From positions 12,904,137-12,968,136 of the forward strand of contig OX375872.1 of the NCBI GenBank assembly GCA_947359465.1: DNA of 64,000 bases. Reading direction: 5' to 3'. The position numbers were made by a program, and so were the translations under genes. Positions 43,686-55,549 of this stretch are shown here, one piece after another. Position 1 is the first letter of the stretch. Every line of letters starts with the position of its first letter. This stretch comes from Metellina segmentata (lineage: Eukaryota > Arthropoda > Arachnida > Araneae > Tetragnathidae). Below the pieces are notes generated by a model. That model saw only the letters and a program-made list of their open reading frames with translations, was not told the DNA's origin and made no database searches.

Positions 43686-44529
43686 GTGAGAGAGGGAGAT
43701 AATGATAAACTACACTGTATAAATACAAAGTTATCAATTACACAGAACAAAAGTGACGGAAATAAAGAAATCATGATTGAAACCATAGAGGAAATATAAA
43801 AGTAGAGTGAGCAATGGTAACTTTTTATGTGACCAAAACTAGGTAGAAACGTGACCCTTAGACTATCATCATTTGATTGGTCCCCGAGAGTGGGGAAGAC
43901 GCCTATTCAGTTATCCTTCATCTGGTTGGTCCGCGCGACGAAGTAGTCGACTTTGGCGATTTCACCACCTACGTCACCACTCTATAGAGATGTGCATTCA
44001 CACACATCATGTCATAAAATGTTACATCGTCATATGAGGCAATATGATGCCAATTCGGCCCAACTAACTTAATTTTCACAAAGCAGTCACGTAACTACTA
44101 GTCGACATGTTGGTCACATTTTGAATCTCCTCTCAATAGCAATGCTTAGTCTACTGATATTTCACGTCTATGATCAAAATATACACCTCATAGAAAACAG
44201 TTAAAATTTGTTTTCAAACGTCAAACTTATAAAATTGCTAAAAAGTACCAAATCATCAAAGAAAACATCAAGGTTCGAGAATAAAATATTGATCATCCTA
44301 ACAAATACAACTCCTTGGTGGATTTTCAGATAAGTTTTGCTGAAAAGTTTCATAGGAAAATAATTTGATGATCAAGGGCATTTATCAATTTAAAAAAAGC
44401 TATTATCCGATGGTTAAATAATTTGCAAACTGCTGTTTTCCACTAAATATTTTATATATGACAATGAAGTATATGAAGTTTGGTCCAATCATATTAAGTG
44501 GTTCAAAATTACGTGGTATTGTCCTCGGC
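43686..44529. other. no recognisable feature
   Basis: Moderate-GC patch at 43870-43980, otherwise AT-rich; no frames. Confidence 0.5.
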
Positions 44530-44760
44530 TCTTTCCGTTCGGGATTGATCCTGGACCTTCGCCATCCCTCGGTGTATTTCCCTCTTCTGTGTCAGTAAAG
44601 CTTTCATTGTGTATGTATATTTCTCAATGTTGTATGTCTTGTGTCTGGCGCAGCATGGCCAAATATGGCCCTTGCGCCATAACACACCCCAACAACCTGG
44701 ACCGTCGCCAATAGCCCACTGTGTTGCTCCAGTGCGACGTTAATGAACTATCTACCTATC
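44530..44760 (+). repeat. SINE-like repeat, same tail family as 26330
   Basis: Contains TGTCTTGTGTCTGGCGCAGC, GGCCAAATATGGCC and CACCCCAACAACC. Its last part, GCCCACTGTGTTGCTCCAGT, is also found at about 15195. Confidence 0.6.
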
Positions 44761-44804
44761 ACACGTTAAATTCAGCAGAAGTTATAATAACACAATACGT
44801 GGTC

Positions 44805-45165
44805 AAAATCTATGTCTAAAAAAAAGGATGTGTGTGTATATTCTCTATACAAGTCTCCGTTTGACCAATCCATATGAAATTTAGTACTTATACTTTAGAA
44901 CACTACGGAAAACATAGACTATTTCTTTCTTGTCTTCAGACCAATCTGTCGCCATGAAAATTGACACACAGGTAGCCCTAAAAGTGCCACTCAAAGTCCC
45001 AATTTTAAAATCTAAAGTTTGTTTTTCTTCAATAAACGGACATGGATAAAGAAACACGTTCCACAGGGTTTGTATATGAGTTAACTCAGGAAAATGGTGC
45101 GGTCATATTTTAGCTGTCGCGTTCATATTTGAAACAAGCGAAACGCCGGATTATTCAGCTAGTAA
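44805..45165 (+). mobile_element. Helitron-like fragment
   Basis: Has the TTGACACACAGGTAGCCC and TTTTAAAATCTA words of the Helitron-like copies and ends GGATTATTCAGCTAG before TAAT, a CTAG end. Its 5' part is diverged. Confidence 0.4.
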
Positions 45166-45329
45166 TTGATAAATTAGCAAAAATTGATAGGTGTCATGCT
45201 AATACATTTTCCATGTATTGCCATTCACAAAATAGTTTGCTATTAGAAATCAAATTAACTCTTTATTGGGCAAGGGTATAACTTAATTGAAACGTTAAAA
45301 CAGTTAATGCACCAAAACACCTAACGCTT

Positions 45330-45480
45330 TTAACATTCTCTGCACACCCAAGAAAAATAGAACGGGGATTAATAGTATGTAACCTACGTTACTCGCAGGG
45401 TTCTAAAGAATAAGTGTGCCAAATTTGGTGGGGATTGGTCAAGCGGTGTAAATTTGTTTAGAGAGCCAGACAGAAATACA
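45330..45480 (+). repeat. dispersed repeat, partner of 41320-41470
   Basis: AATTTGGTGGGGATTGGTCA with AAGCGGTGTAAATTTG; in other arthropod genomes such words mark the 3' parts of dispersed elements. Confidence 0.6.
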
Positions 45481-45482
45481 TA

Positions 45483-46200
45483 TAGGGTGTCCCAAAATTC
45501 ACACAACATTTGAATTTTTCACCATTTATGCGGTAAAGTGTAGCTAACGAAAAAAAATGACAGCGAGACAGCTGACAGTTCATGGTTATTAAAAATGGAG
45601 CGCTACACGAAATAACAACGCGTTTTCATTGTTGAGCAACATTTTTAAAATAATGAATGGGGTTTGGCAGCTACAGTTCGCAATTTTCGTACAAAATATG
45701 CGACACGATAATCCGATTTTTTTGTGCCTAAATTGCAAGATATGGATGTGGACGACATGTGGTTTCAACAAGACGGTGCCACATGCCATACAGCCCTAGC
45801 AACAATTCGATTACTGCATGAGTCATTTCCTGGTCGTTTTGGTGATCAGAATTGGCCGCCCAGATCATGCGATTTAACGCCGTTGGACTTTTTTCTTTGG
45901 GATTTTTTGATGTGTAAGGTTTATGCCAACAAGCCCATGACCACCCACGCCTTGAAGGAGAAAATTGATCGCTGTATCAACTAAATTCAACCATATTTAT
46001 GCAAAACGGTCATGAAAATTTCAACAAAAGAGTACGTATGTGACAGCAAAAGCCTTGGAGGCGCTTTACCCGTTATGCTATTCCATACATAACCCTATAT
46101 TGTATACTTTTATGAATCAATAAAAAATGTACAATTTTTAATTATAAACCTGCGTTTTCTATCAAAATTACTTCTTGCGTGAATTTTGGGACACCCTTTA
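45483..46200 (+). mobile_element. internally deleted mariner-like element
   Basis: Ends AGGGTGTCCCAAAATTCAC and its complement GTGAATTTTGGGACACCCT, with TATA on both sides. The interior keeps the transposase N-terminus from the ATG at 45595 (ERYTK, then QRVFIVEQHF and LAATVRNFRTKYA, with three stops) joined directly to the catalytic C-terminal part at 45724, so the middle with the first Asp is deleted. The termini are well preserved. Confidence 0.85.
45724..45984 (+). pseudogene. mariner-like transposase, C-terminal fragment
   Basis: 86 residues: DDMWFQQDGATCHTALATIR carries the second catalytic Asp, and NWPPRSCDLTPLDFFLWDFL the third acidic region. In frame with the N-terminal remnant upstream, separated by a stop near 45715. 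The ATG at 45724 is internal to the family protein. Confidence 0.8.
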
Positions 46201-46655
46201 TATGTATAGTAAACTCTCGAGTATCTTCGGAATTGAGTGGCGCCATGGATAAGCGAATTCCGCAGATAATCCGCAAAATGGCTAAGAAGGGTACAAATCA
46301 ATACGAAAATGTTTTTGAACAGTTTTTATTTACAGTAGTGTGTCTATACATACAATAATGAATTAATAAACAGTAGATTTCTGTACTTAAAAGTTTTTTT
46401 TTATTTACTTATTCACAAAAAAATATCAGTTAACTGTTTTTAGTGTTAAAATACCTCTTTTGAAGTTTTCAATAACATTTTGTCACAAAGTGACCGCTAT
46501 TTAACCGCCCGCGTTAATCGGGAGTTGACTGTATATCTGTTGAGGAGGGTGGGGTATTTGTTAATATAAACTAGTTTTAAAACTAAAAATTAAGAAATCA
46601 ATTTTGGTGAATTTGAAAGTTTACTGGTCCCCTCCACAACCAATCACTATAAAAT
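46201..46655. other. no recognisable feature
   Basis: AT-rich; no frames or known repeats. Confidence 0.5.
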
Positions 46656-46890
46656 TTAATACAAATACAAATACAAATATTGACGACCAGCTACAGGCTC
46701 AAGCCCAACAAGGCTGGTCCTTTGTTTATGAATTCTCCAATTCCCACTGACTATCCAATTGTGTCTTAAATTCGTACACTCCCTTTGAATTAACTATATT
46801 TTCTGGCAACGCGTTCCAACTGTCTATTACCCTATTAAAGTAGTAGTTTTTCCTTAAATCCCGATTAAAATGTGTCTTATTCAGCCACGA
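46656..46890 (-). repeat. 3' end of a CR1/jockey-group LINE, copy 1
   Basis: Minus strand gives NKTHFNRDLRKNYYFNRVID and SWNALPENIVNSKGVYEFK, the usual C-terminus of CR1-like reverse transcriptases, then a short 3' UTR and an ATTTGT-type repeat tail (46656-46680). 5'-truncated. Nearly identical copies at 59070-59405 and 59580-59920. Confidence 0.75.
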
Positions 46891-46980
46891 TGCCACGAAA
46901 GCCACGATGTTTATAGTTAAAGAAAATAACCCGAATCGCTTAAATAATACAAATATAATGCATTTTCTTCCAACCAATTA

Positions 46981-48650
46981 GCTGCAAAATTTGGATCTCA
47001 ATAGCTTAAGAATCAGTGAATTACCGCACGGGGAAGAGCGGTGGCAAGCCGTGTAAATTTATGTTTCCGGAGGGGAAAGCTTATCAGTGTCTTATCTTAC
47101 CTACCTACAAGTCTAAACGTTTTATTTGAATTGAGTATTAGGGGCGGGGGGCATTGCCCTCTCCCGCATTCGAGGGACAAGGGCAGGAGGTAAATAAAAA
47201 TCCTTTTATGCGACAGAGATATTTTTATATTTAACGCATAGCGAAAGAGTCAAAATAGCCAGCTTATTTTTAGGCGATTTAGTATTGTTAGCTCAAATAA
47301 AAGTGGTTGTTTTGAGGATACCAAAAGCGACATTTTGATTACTTCTTTTGTAAAATTTTGTTTTTGATGACTCAGCGGAATGACAACTCAATACTGGATG
47401 TAACTTATTAAGGGAGATCCGTAAGGAAAAACCCAAAATTCTTATTATTCATTTTACATAACCAATTTTTTTAGTGATTATTAAGCACATATTTGAAAGA
47501 AATATGAATAAAAAAATTAGTTTTTATTTGCAATTATATTTTATGTTACGATTTTAATAAATTTTTTAAGCCGAAATACACACTTTTTATACACCCTACT
47601 CTGTCAATTTTTAATATTTTTGTATGAAATAAATTTCTACAATATTGTTATAGTATATGCAAGAGACCTAGGGAGAGATTTAAAAAAATTTATTTACGAG
47701 TTTTCTTAAAAAATTATTTTACTCATTATGTGTTAAATTTCTATAAAAATTTCCTTTTTATGTTTATTAATTTTTATAAATTTTTCTGAACTATTTATAA
47801 AAAAAGCACTCACTGTGTCTGTTAAACAGTTATTCAAGACCTAAAAAATGTAAACAGTTTAACTCTAAGTGTATATATCAAAAAGCCTTAGTACTTTGAA
47901 CTTTGGCAAAATTTCAAAAAACTAATTTTGAGATAATCGCATTTTAAGTACAAAATACTACAGAAGTTAACGAAAACAACTTACTTTTTGCAAGTACTAT
48001 TTTTTTTAGTAATTTCTATTACATTGAGACTTTTATCAAAACAATAATTTTTACCGTAAACTCGTATATATTTTTTAAAAGCCAGTTTTATCTCTGATGA
48101 CAAGTGAGTGATTTGTGATAATTCATGAATAATTATACATTTCTTGTTTAATGAACTGAAAAAAAAAATATTTTATTGGATCAATACTATTTTAAAATAA
48201 ACCACACGTTCTTTTTTCTACGGTTATTTTTTTCTAACAAGACTTTTTTGTAGTGATACGCACACATGCGACGAAATTTAGCGCTATTTTTTCAATGTGT
48301 TTCCTTCAATGGCGTCACCACATGTTTTACATGAGGACCTGGATTTTGTCATTTAGTTCTTGCCGATTGATAGAAAAACCAGGAGTCTACACCTTAAGGG
48401 TATTTAAAACGTTTGGAATAATCATCGGTAGATACACTATGATATAATGTTGCATAAATGGAAGTTTTCATGGAAAACGAAGCCAATGGTTGGCAGTCGA
48501 TTAAGTAGTAGGAAGGTCAAATAAAAGTTAAAAAGCAGCTTGTAGCTATTTTCTTCGACTCTGAAAATTTTCCCATTTGTTCTTGAATATCTGATGTCAA
48601 TAAACCGAAAAACAATTTTTGAAATTATTTTTTCGAAATTTGGGGTTCGG
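46981..48650. other. mostly AT-rich, no gene
   Basis: One AAAAGTGGTTGTTTTGAGGA unit at 47295-47410 is related to the repeat at 48655-49150. A GC-richer patch lies at 47120-47200. No frame recognised. Confidence 0.55.
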
Positions 48651-48654
48651 GTCT

Positions 48655-49150
48655 CCCTTTAGTTGTCATTCCGTTTGTCATAAAAATTTCTGAGTAATAA
48701 CCAAAATATCGCTTGTGGGTACTTAAAACAATCACTTTTATTCTATCTTAACTAAAGTAACTTATTGAATTAGCTTGATTAAAAAAGGTTTTGCTTTGAG
48801 GAACCCCAAGGAACATTTTGATTAGTACTTCAGTAAAACCTCGATAAGTCGTCACTCAAGGGTTCAAGAAATTTTGATGGCTCAAGCAGAACGACAACTT
48901 AATAGGTTATTTTAGGTGAGATTGAATAAAGTGGTTGCTTGAGGAACCCACAAGCTACATTTTGAATAGTACTATAGTTAAACCTCGTTAAGTCGTCACG
49001 CAAGGGACCAAAAATTTTGAACTGCTCAAGCGGAATGACTTTTAACTAAATTTTTTCAGTATTGAATAAAAATGGTTGCTATGAGAAACCACACATGACA
49101 TTTTTATTAGTACTAGAGTAAAACCTCGATAGGTCCAGAGGGGCAGCAAG
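48655..49150. repeat. tandem repeat, ~141-144 bp, plus one inverted unit
   Basis: AAACCTCGATAAGTCGTCAC begins near 48836, 48980 and 49121. Units share GGTTGCTTTGAGGAACC.CA and CATTTTGATTAGTACT. An inverted half-unit with GCTTGTGGGTACTTAAAAC lies at 48710-48740. Confidence 0.75.
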
Positions 49151-49490
49151 GGCCCAGAGGGAAAATATCCAAAGGAAAAACATTTAAAAAGTATTTTTGT
49201 AGTGATTTGTCTTCGAAAAAGTTTTGTTATTTTCAACACAATTTGGTCAGTGTCGCGGGTGCAGTTTCAATTACTATCAGCACTCCATGATCGAATACAA
49301 TGTTTGATAGTCAATCTCATCCCTCCCATGCAGCAGTTTGCAATCGTAATACTATTCACAAGATAGAAACAAAGCTGTGTGTTTCTCTTCCCACAAACAT
49401 ATGAAGGGCATGAAACAAGACATAGGAGACATTTCCATCAACAGGAGCCATAAGATCAGCCTTTTACTACTTTTTAGGAGTATTGGTTCA

Positions 49491-49515
49491 ATATATATAT
49501 ATATATATATATATA
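49491..49515. repeat. (AT)n microsatellite
   Basis: Twelve AT units. Confidence 0.95.
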
Positions 49516-49517
49516 AC

Positions 49518-50050
49518 ATTTAATCTAGAACATTTTTAATTAATGAAAATTTAATTATTATTGTTTTCTTTGGAATGGCAACAACATAAAGGATCGCAGG
49601 TTTTAAATTTATTTTTTCCGTTTGACTTTGCAGAGGAACTATTTGTTAGCAGACTAAAAAACAAATAAAGTTTTAACTGAGTTCCTTTTTTTTACTTCCT
49701 AGATTGTTAAAGATAGAGTAAAATTTTCAACAGATTTCAAATCTGCAGAAAATTTCACATTAGATCGATACGTAAAAAAAATGATTTTCTTTAAATAAAT
49801 CATTTTTAAATTGAAATTTTTATATTTTTTCGAGCGCCGCTGAGCAGAATGACTTTCGTTTGATTCGAGATTCCAGAAATCACAGATTTCATTCCTGCAC
49901 TCACCAAAACAAATAAAAAACATTTGACTGGCATTGTTGAGTTCCTTTTTTGTAAAATCGCGATCGTTAAAGATACATTAAAAATTTCAACGGATCTGAA
50001 ATCTGCGGAAAATTTTATACCAGATCGATACCTTGCATTTAATTTTCTTG
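49518..50050 (+). mobile_element. Helitron-like fragment with two shared modules
   Basis: Starts inside the family at AATCTAGAACATTTTTAATT and carries module copies at 49640-49790 and 49870-50050. The TATTATAAAAG head is missing, replaced by the microsatellite. Confidence 0.5.
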
Positions 50051-50335
50051 GAATTTGGCCGCATTTGACAATGACGAGGCCATCACGGCGTTTCCCGTGG
50101 TGTTGGTTTGCGAAGCAAACCATAGTTCATAATATTCATATTTTGGTTTGCGAAGCAAACCAAATTAGAATTCTCAGGTAATTTATTCCAATAGGCTACG
50201 AATTTCCATTTGGTTTGCGAGGCAAACCAACACCACGGGCAACGCCGTTATGGCTGTTATGCAATAGGCTACGAATTCCCATTTGGTTTGCTTTGCAAAC
50301 TGAATGGGAATTCGTAGTAATCACCGGGGGTTAGC
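50050..50335. repeat. array of four GGTTTGC-GAA-GCAAACC hairpins
   Basis: Hairpins at 50105-50121, 50145-50161, 50212-50228 and 50285-50301. The last sits in the 49-bp hairpin CTACGAATTCCC...GGGAATTCGTAG (50269-50317). CACGGGCAACGCCG lies between copies. ATCACCGGGGGTTAGCG at 50320 is the complement of the sequence beside the 14985 hairpin. Confidence 0.8.
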
Positions 50336-50497
50336 GTATATCAAAGGCGTTGATAGATTCCAATTTTTTTCTCAGCCCTCGTCAGAATTTCCACTACTTT
50401 GTCATCGATTCATGGAAAATGACGCTATGTTCAGTCTTTCAATCCAATCTTCGATTTCATTCCGATTCGATAAGACGTACGATTTGCTGTTTGTACT

Positions 50498-51430
50498 GTA
50501 ACGTATTAATGTGGCACGAGCCTCTCAGAAGGAACAAATCGCAGATGATTGTGGACTAAATATTTATTTAAGAATATTTGAAAATGTTCGTAATTTTGTA
50601 CAGGTAGTGTCTCCACGGGGTCTCTCCAGAGCACTCCAAGTTGAAGGCTTGGTTGAGCTTCTCCAAGAGCTTTCACTCGTGTGAGTGAGATTTGCAGCTC
50701 GGTTGAGCTCGCTAAAAGTTCTGCGTCCGCTCCAAGGACCAACAACTCAGGTTTGAGCTTTCCACACGTCGGCTCGACGTACTACCAGGTCGAGAATTTC
50801 TCAGAGTCAGCGAACAACAGTTGAAACTCTCAACAGATCAGGCTAGCCTTTTTCTCTGATGTAGGAGAAATTCTCTGTATCCCCAGAGAACAGGATATCT
50901 CGACCACAGAGAACGGCTTTTCCCTTCACTAGGATCAGGTTGATCCGTCAGGTCTGTTGACCTCTTTCCAAGCAATCTTTTTCACTTCTCTCCCGAGTCC
51001 GAAAATCCAACGATGGTTGTTGGAGCCCCGTTTCATTCGTCACACTTGTCCTCTCGCCGTTGGTTGGTTCCAAATCGGGTTGTCCATTGGTGGTTAATTC
51101 CGACGGCTGAGGCGGGAACTTCATTAGACGGGTCTGCTGGCGTCTCCTCTGATCCTGGAAGCGGCGGAACTGAACTTCTGACCTACGGCTCGTTAACTGC
51201 GCTGGATTTATGACCCCAAAGGCATCTCGTTTTCAGTCCCTTCAGCTTCACCACTTCGAGAGAAAATTCCTAGCGCTTGCTTTGCTTCCGTCACAGTACA
51301 CTCCGTTTTACTTGATGCGATTTGTAGTATCCGATAAAACGTAAAGTCGTAGCGTATAAACCCGCCTAATACACTGGTGAAATAAATTAAGAAAATTTGC
51401 ATATTTTATCGAATTTCATGAAAAGAACTG
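50498..51430 (-). other. GC-richer block, possible LTR
   Basis: On the minus strand a TTATACGC word near 51355 and AATAAATATTTAG near 50560 could be promoter and polyadenylation signals, and the block ends ...TTAATACGTTACA (TGTAACG on plus at 50498). The other LTR edge is unclear (TACA at 51297 or 51372). No protein domain recognised. Other readings are possible. Confidence 0.3.
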
Positions 51431-51630
51431 AACTGAATGTAAAACCACTGCTTCTAGACAAAAATGCAAATCTTGTACGTCAAATACGTAAGACTGTGGA
51501 CGGAGCCAGTAGAGAAACAGGCTTTATAAGCGCGCGTAAGTCAAGACGCATTTCGTTCGCTAGCACACCTCGGCGAATTTCTTGGTGTTATTTTGCAGCA
51601 ATCGGTTAATTTCAAATTGTAACAGAAAAA

Positions 51631-52655
51631 ATGAGTTACCACCAACGTTTAGATGATGGAATGAGGTGGCAAATTGTGGGGAGGCTAGAAGCAGGCCAAT
51701 CTCAAGTCCAAATTTGTAGAGTTCAATTTAACGCCCAGCGTCGTGTTTAACTTATAGAAACAGTTCCAGGATACCGGATCCATCGAGAGAAAGCCTGGGC
51801 AAGGTCTTCCAAGAGCCACGACGGCCAGAGAAGATCGCCATTTGTCGATTATAGCGAGGCGTAACAGGAGTGCTACAGCTTCTCAGCTCTCTCGTGACTT
51901 GTATGCAGCCACAGGAACCCGTGTATCAAGGGTGACTGTTTCCAAAAGACTTCATGAGAGAGGGTTCTATTTGTTCGCAAGAAGACCTGCTGTTTGCGTC
52001 CCGCTCACTTCTGCGATCAGGAGAATCCGTTTATCATGGTGCAGAGAGCATAGAGATTGGAGTATGGATCAATGGGCGACCGTTCTCTTCACTGATGAGT
52101 CAGCCTAAACACCGATTCTCGCCGTACGTTCATATGGAGAGAACCAGGGTAACTACCCTCCAATGTCCGCGAAATCGACCATTATGGCGGAGAAGGTTTA
52201 ATGGTCTGGGAAAGCATCATGTTGGATGGCTGCACACCTCTCCATGTCTTTGAAAGAGGCAGTGTGACTGGTGTGAGGTATAGGGATGAGGTCTTGGAGC
52301 CCTATGTTCGCCTTTTCAGGGGTGCAGTTGGCCCTGAGTTCATTTTAATGGACGATAACGCGAGGCCACATAGAGCTCTTCTGGTCGACGAATTTCTAGA
52401 GAGTAAGGATATTCGCCGGATGGATTGGTCAGCCTGATCCCCAGACCTTAACTCTATAGAGCAAGTCTGGGACGCTCTGGGGAGGGCAATTACAACTCGC
52501 AACACCCCTCCGAGAACCATCCAGGGAATGAAAACAGCGGTTCTGAACGCGTGGGACCAATTTCCACAGGAAATGATAAACTGCCTTATTTCAAGTATGA
52601 AATCACACTGCGAGACCTGTCTATCTGTAAGAGGGGACCATACCTCCTATTAACC
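51631..52655 (+). pseudogene. Tc1-like transposase, plus strand
   Basis: ATG at 51631 gives MSYHQRLDDGMRWQIVGRLE and a stop at residue 40; the HTH region continues in the next frame. 51842-52108 covers SATASQLSRDLYAATGTRVS, TVSKRLHERGFYLFARRP and WATVLFTDESA with the first catalytic Asp. After shifts, 52201-52437 has MVWESIMLDG and EFILMDDNARPHRALL (second Asp), then a stop and SPDLNSIEQVWDALGRAI with the Glu near 52455. DD34E spacing. I did not find convincing terminal repeats. No intact frame longer than 90 residues. Confidence 0.8.
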
Positions 52656-52889
52656 CATCTATTAACCCATTTTTTTTGTTTATTCTGCAACCGCTGTTTC
52701 ATACCTTCCGACTCCAACGAGTGTTACGCACGATCATGAGTGTGTATTACAATTATTGAATGGTTATTTGTTTTGAATTGTATCAATGTATGTACATATC
52801 AAATTTCATTAAAATCGGTACATTAGTTCTAGAGATAATCTACCAAGTCTGGAAATTCTTTTAATTTCTTACACCAGTATAAAAATAAC

Positions 52890-53135
52890 GTTTCGAATTG
52901 CATGTTTCCTCCACTCACTGTTTATCCTTGTAGCTGTTATTTACTTAATGCAAAACAGAGCTGCAAGTTGCGTGTTTCGCCAGCGCTGTTTTTTCCATGT
53001 GTCTGATATTTATCAAACACTTTGAATTGCGTGTTTTGTCTACTCACACTATTTACCTTGTCTCTGGTATTTACCAAATAAAATCAACTATTCGAATTGC
53101 TTATTTCGTCTACTCGCCCTGTTTTTATGGTTTTA
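52890..53135. repeat. tandem repeat, ~60-70 bp unit, 3.5 copies
   Basis: CGAATTGC.TGTTTC..CTACTCAC and CTGGTATTTACCAAA words repeat near 52894, 52962, 53022 and 53091. Confidence 0.7.
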
Positions 53136-54044
53136 ATTAGTACTTTTAGCGACTAATTTTGTCAAAATTTTTCTTCTTATGACCATAATGTGGATGTAGA
53201 TATTTGAAACTAATACTTATTTTGAAAAAGAAATAATATCAAAGATTAATTTAAACAAGGCTATGCTCAGATGCCAATGCAAATGTGTATAATACAAAGA
53301 TATGGCATATAATATTTGTAGGCGATTATATAGGGTACTATACGGCTTACGCTTAAAACAATTCAAACCTGGAATTGTTGAATATGTTGTAACTTATAAA
53401 CATCTGTCAAACAATATAGAGTGCAAGTCAAATATTCATTGTAGTTTTTGAATGATCAAAATTCTTAGCATACAGACCTCTTAAAATGTTTATAATTTGA
53501 GTTATTCTTGATTGTACGAGTAAAATGCGACGCAATATAACAAAATTACGAAATAATTTTTGCAGTGTTGGATTTATGCTTTTAATCAAGAACATGAAAT
53601 TTTCATTGGTTACCTTGTGGTGCAATTCTTATGGTAACTGTTAAACTTGAATGGTTTTTGTTTGATTTGTATAAAATTTAATTATGTACCTAACTATGTG
53701 GATGAATTTAATGATTTAATTTTTCAAAGTGTAATTAAATAATTATTAAACCTAATCGATTCCTGGATCAATAAAAAAGCACGCAAACCAAGATAATGAT
53801 TGTTATGATATTGGTTTCAAAAGGATTATTTTGTATGTGAATGATAAAAATACCAAAATACTGTTTCTTTTTGGCACAGTTTAAAAAAGAATAATAAGTT
53901 ACCAAATTTTAATAATTCTGATCATCTGGTAAACCAAGCAAGAGGTGTAAAATGACTCCCAAGAAGTAAGGAAGTGGAACTTTATAATCTTTTATGGCAC
54001 ACAGACGACACCTTTCATAAGATGGGAAACTTTATTATTTTCGC
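53136..54044. other. AT-rich, no recognisable feature
   Basis: No frame or repeat recognised. Confidence 0.6.
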
Positions 54045-54444
54045 TCATTCGTGGGTTGACCAAGTGACAAGTTCCAACACACTTTGGATATAGGACTGCG
54101 TGCTCTCTCCTGTCTTCTGTACTCGGTTCTTAAGGTCCTGTTCAGCTTGTTTGACGAAGAGTTCCGTGGAACCAAACGCAATCTTCAGCTGTTCTTGAAA
54201 TGTTTCCCATGAATGAAGGCTTTCTACATTGTTCCGTACCATAGCCTGGCTGTACCATTTAAAAAGAAGTAGGCATTGGCAAGGCACATTGTATCGTCCC
54301 ATCGATTAAATTTTGCTATGCGTTCGTATTCTTTTAGCCACGCTGTTGGGTCTTCTCCAACTTCGCCATTAAAAGTTAATGGTGCTGAACTTGGGTCATC
54401 AAAGGGGACACTAAAAATGCCTGGCTTTCAATGTCTTGTGGCAT
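54045..54444 (-). pseudogene. gypsy-type Gag fragment
   Basis: The minus-strand ATG at 54444 follows the LTR by ~130 bases. The family blocks are SAPLTFNGEVGEDPTAWLKE and WDDTMCLANAYFFLNGTARL in one frame, then after a shift SLHSWETFQEQLKIAFGS and RVQKTGESTQSYIQSVLEL (54302-54045). This is the capsid-like Retrotrans_gag region. No nucleocapsid, protease or RT follows, so the element is truncated. Confidence 0.75.
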
Positions 54445-55051
54445 GGTGCCTTGAGATCTACTTCTGACAGGCTTAACAAGGAGTTCGAATTAAGGAGCTA
54501 ATAGTTTTAACCGACGGCTTCTTCTAAGATCTTCAATTTTTGCCTCAGTGGATTAGATCGTATCGGGCGCCTCCGCCAAATGTCACATAGAAACTTGGGG
54601 TAGTTTTTATGATCGCTTCAAAAAACACAGCCGTTAACTAGATCAAACAGGATTTATTCGCAGCAAAAGGGTATGTGTCGATCATCATGTGGCGAGACTG
54701 GGCCACCTGTCTGTCTGAACAGAGATAAAATACGGCAATATGGTATATTGTGGAGTATCGATATATTCTCTCTCATCCACGTCCAAGTCCAACGGAAATA
54801 GAGGCGACAGCCAGTCGCCCTCCGGTCGCTCTACTTGACAGTTAGAAACAATGGACAGACTTTTGGTCCCCAGGATGATGGACGAGCTGGACGTAAGATC
54901 CTAGACAGCGAGAGGCCGAACCGAGACTTTCCGTCGGGGTTCAAAGGCCAATAAGGTCAGCGGGCACCTTTGACCCCCCGACACTAGACCAATTGCAGGA
55001 CGTGAATTACGTCAAGAGCGACGACAGCGCCAGAAGCCCACCCCCTCCAAA

Positions 55052-55071
55052 AGAGGTATAAAAGGGCGCGC
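55052..55071 (+). promoter_or_regulatory. TATA-box-like core promoter inside the LTR
   Basis: GAGGTATAAAAGGGCGCGCA matches a consensus TATA box followed by a GC-rich start region. It is on the strand opposite to gag. Confidence 0.45.
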
Positions 55072-55475
55072 ACGGTTTTTTTTCTAGGAGCTCCGAGCGT
55101 TTTTAATTGCCACAGGACGGTCGAGCCGAACTTACCCGGGCATCCGGCCCCAGATTATCCTCGAGAGGAACGCAGTAGCCACGGCAGGTAGCCGGCTAAA
55201 CTGCTCCACGGTCGCACGAGCTTGCGACCTTATGATCTCACCCGAGAACGCTCCGTGAGGCCACCCGGCCGGAGGACTCTAGCTCGAGTCCCGTTACCAG
55301 AGGAGACCCGATTCTCCGCCTTGGCACCCCGCCAGACTTAATCTCATCCGAGATAACCGTGAAAGGCCGTAGCCTGGAACTCACCCCATTACTCGGGTCA
55401 CTGCTACTGATTCTCCAAGGGAACCATTCCCAGACCTCCGATTCCAAGAGAACTCTGTAAATTTTAAGCTTACTC

Positions 55476-55488
55476 CCCCCCCCCCTAA
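55476..55488. repeat. poly-C run
   Basis: Run of about 11-12 C. Confidence 0.9.
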
Positions 55489-55549
55489 TCTAGAAATAAA
55501 ACTACTTATTTCTCAACCTGTAGCATTAGTCTGAGTCGATACAATATGA

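Larger units (their letters stand above)
54577..55546 (-). repeat. candidate LTR (970 bp) of the gag-bearing gypsy element
   Basis: Boundaries TGTCACAT (54577) and CGATACA (55546) give TG...CA on either strand. Minus orientation is favoured by the adjacent gag, by an AATAAATCCTG signal near 54650 (minus), and by TTTGGCGGAGGCGCCCGATA just beyond the end, where a tRNA primer site would be. Yet the plus strand has a strong GAGGTATAAAAGGGCGCGCA at 55052 and AATAAAACTAC at 55493. GC-rich throughout. Orientation therefore needs care. Confidence 0.5.
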
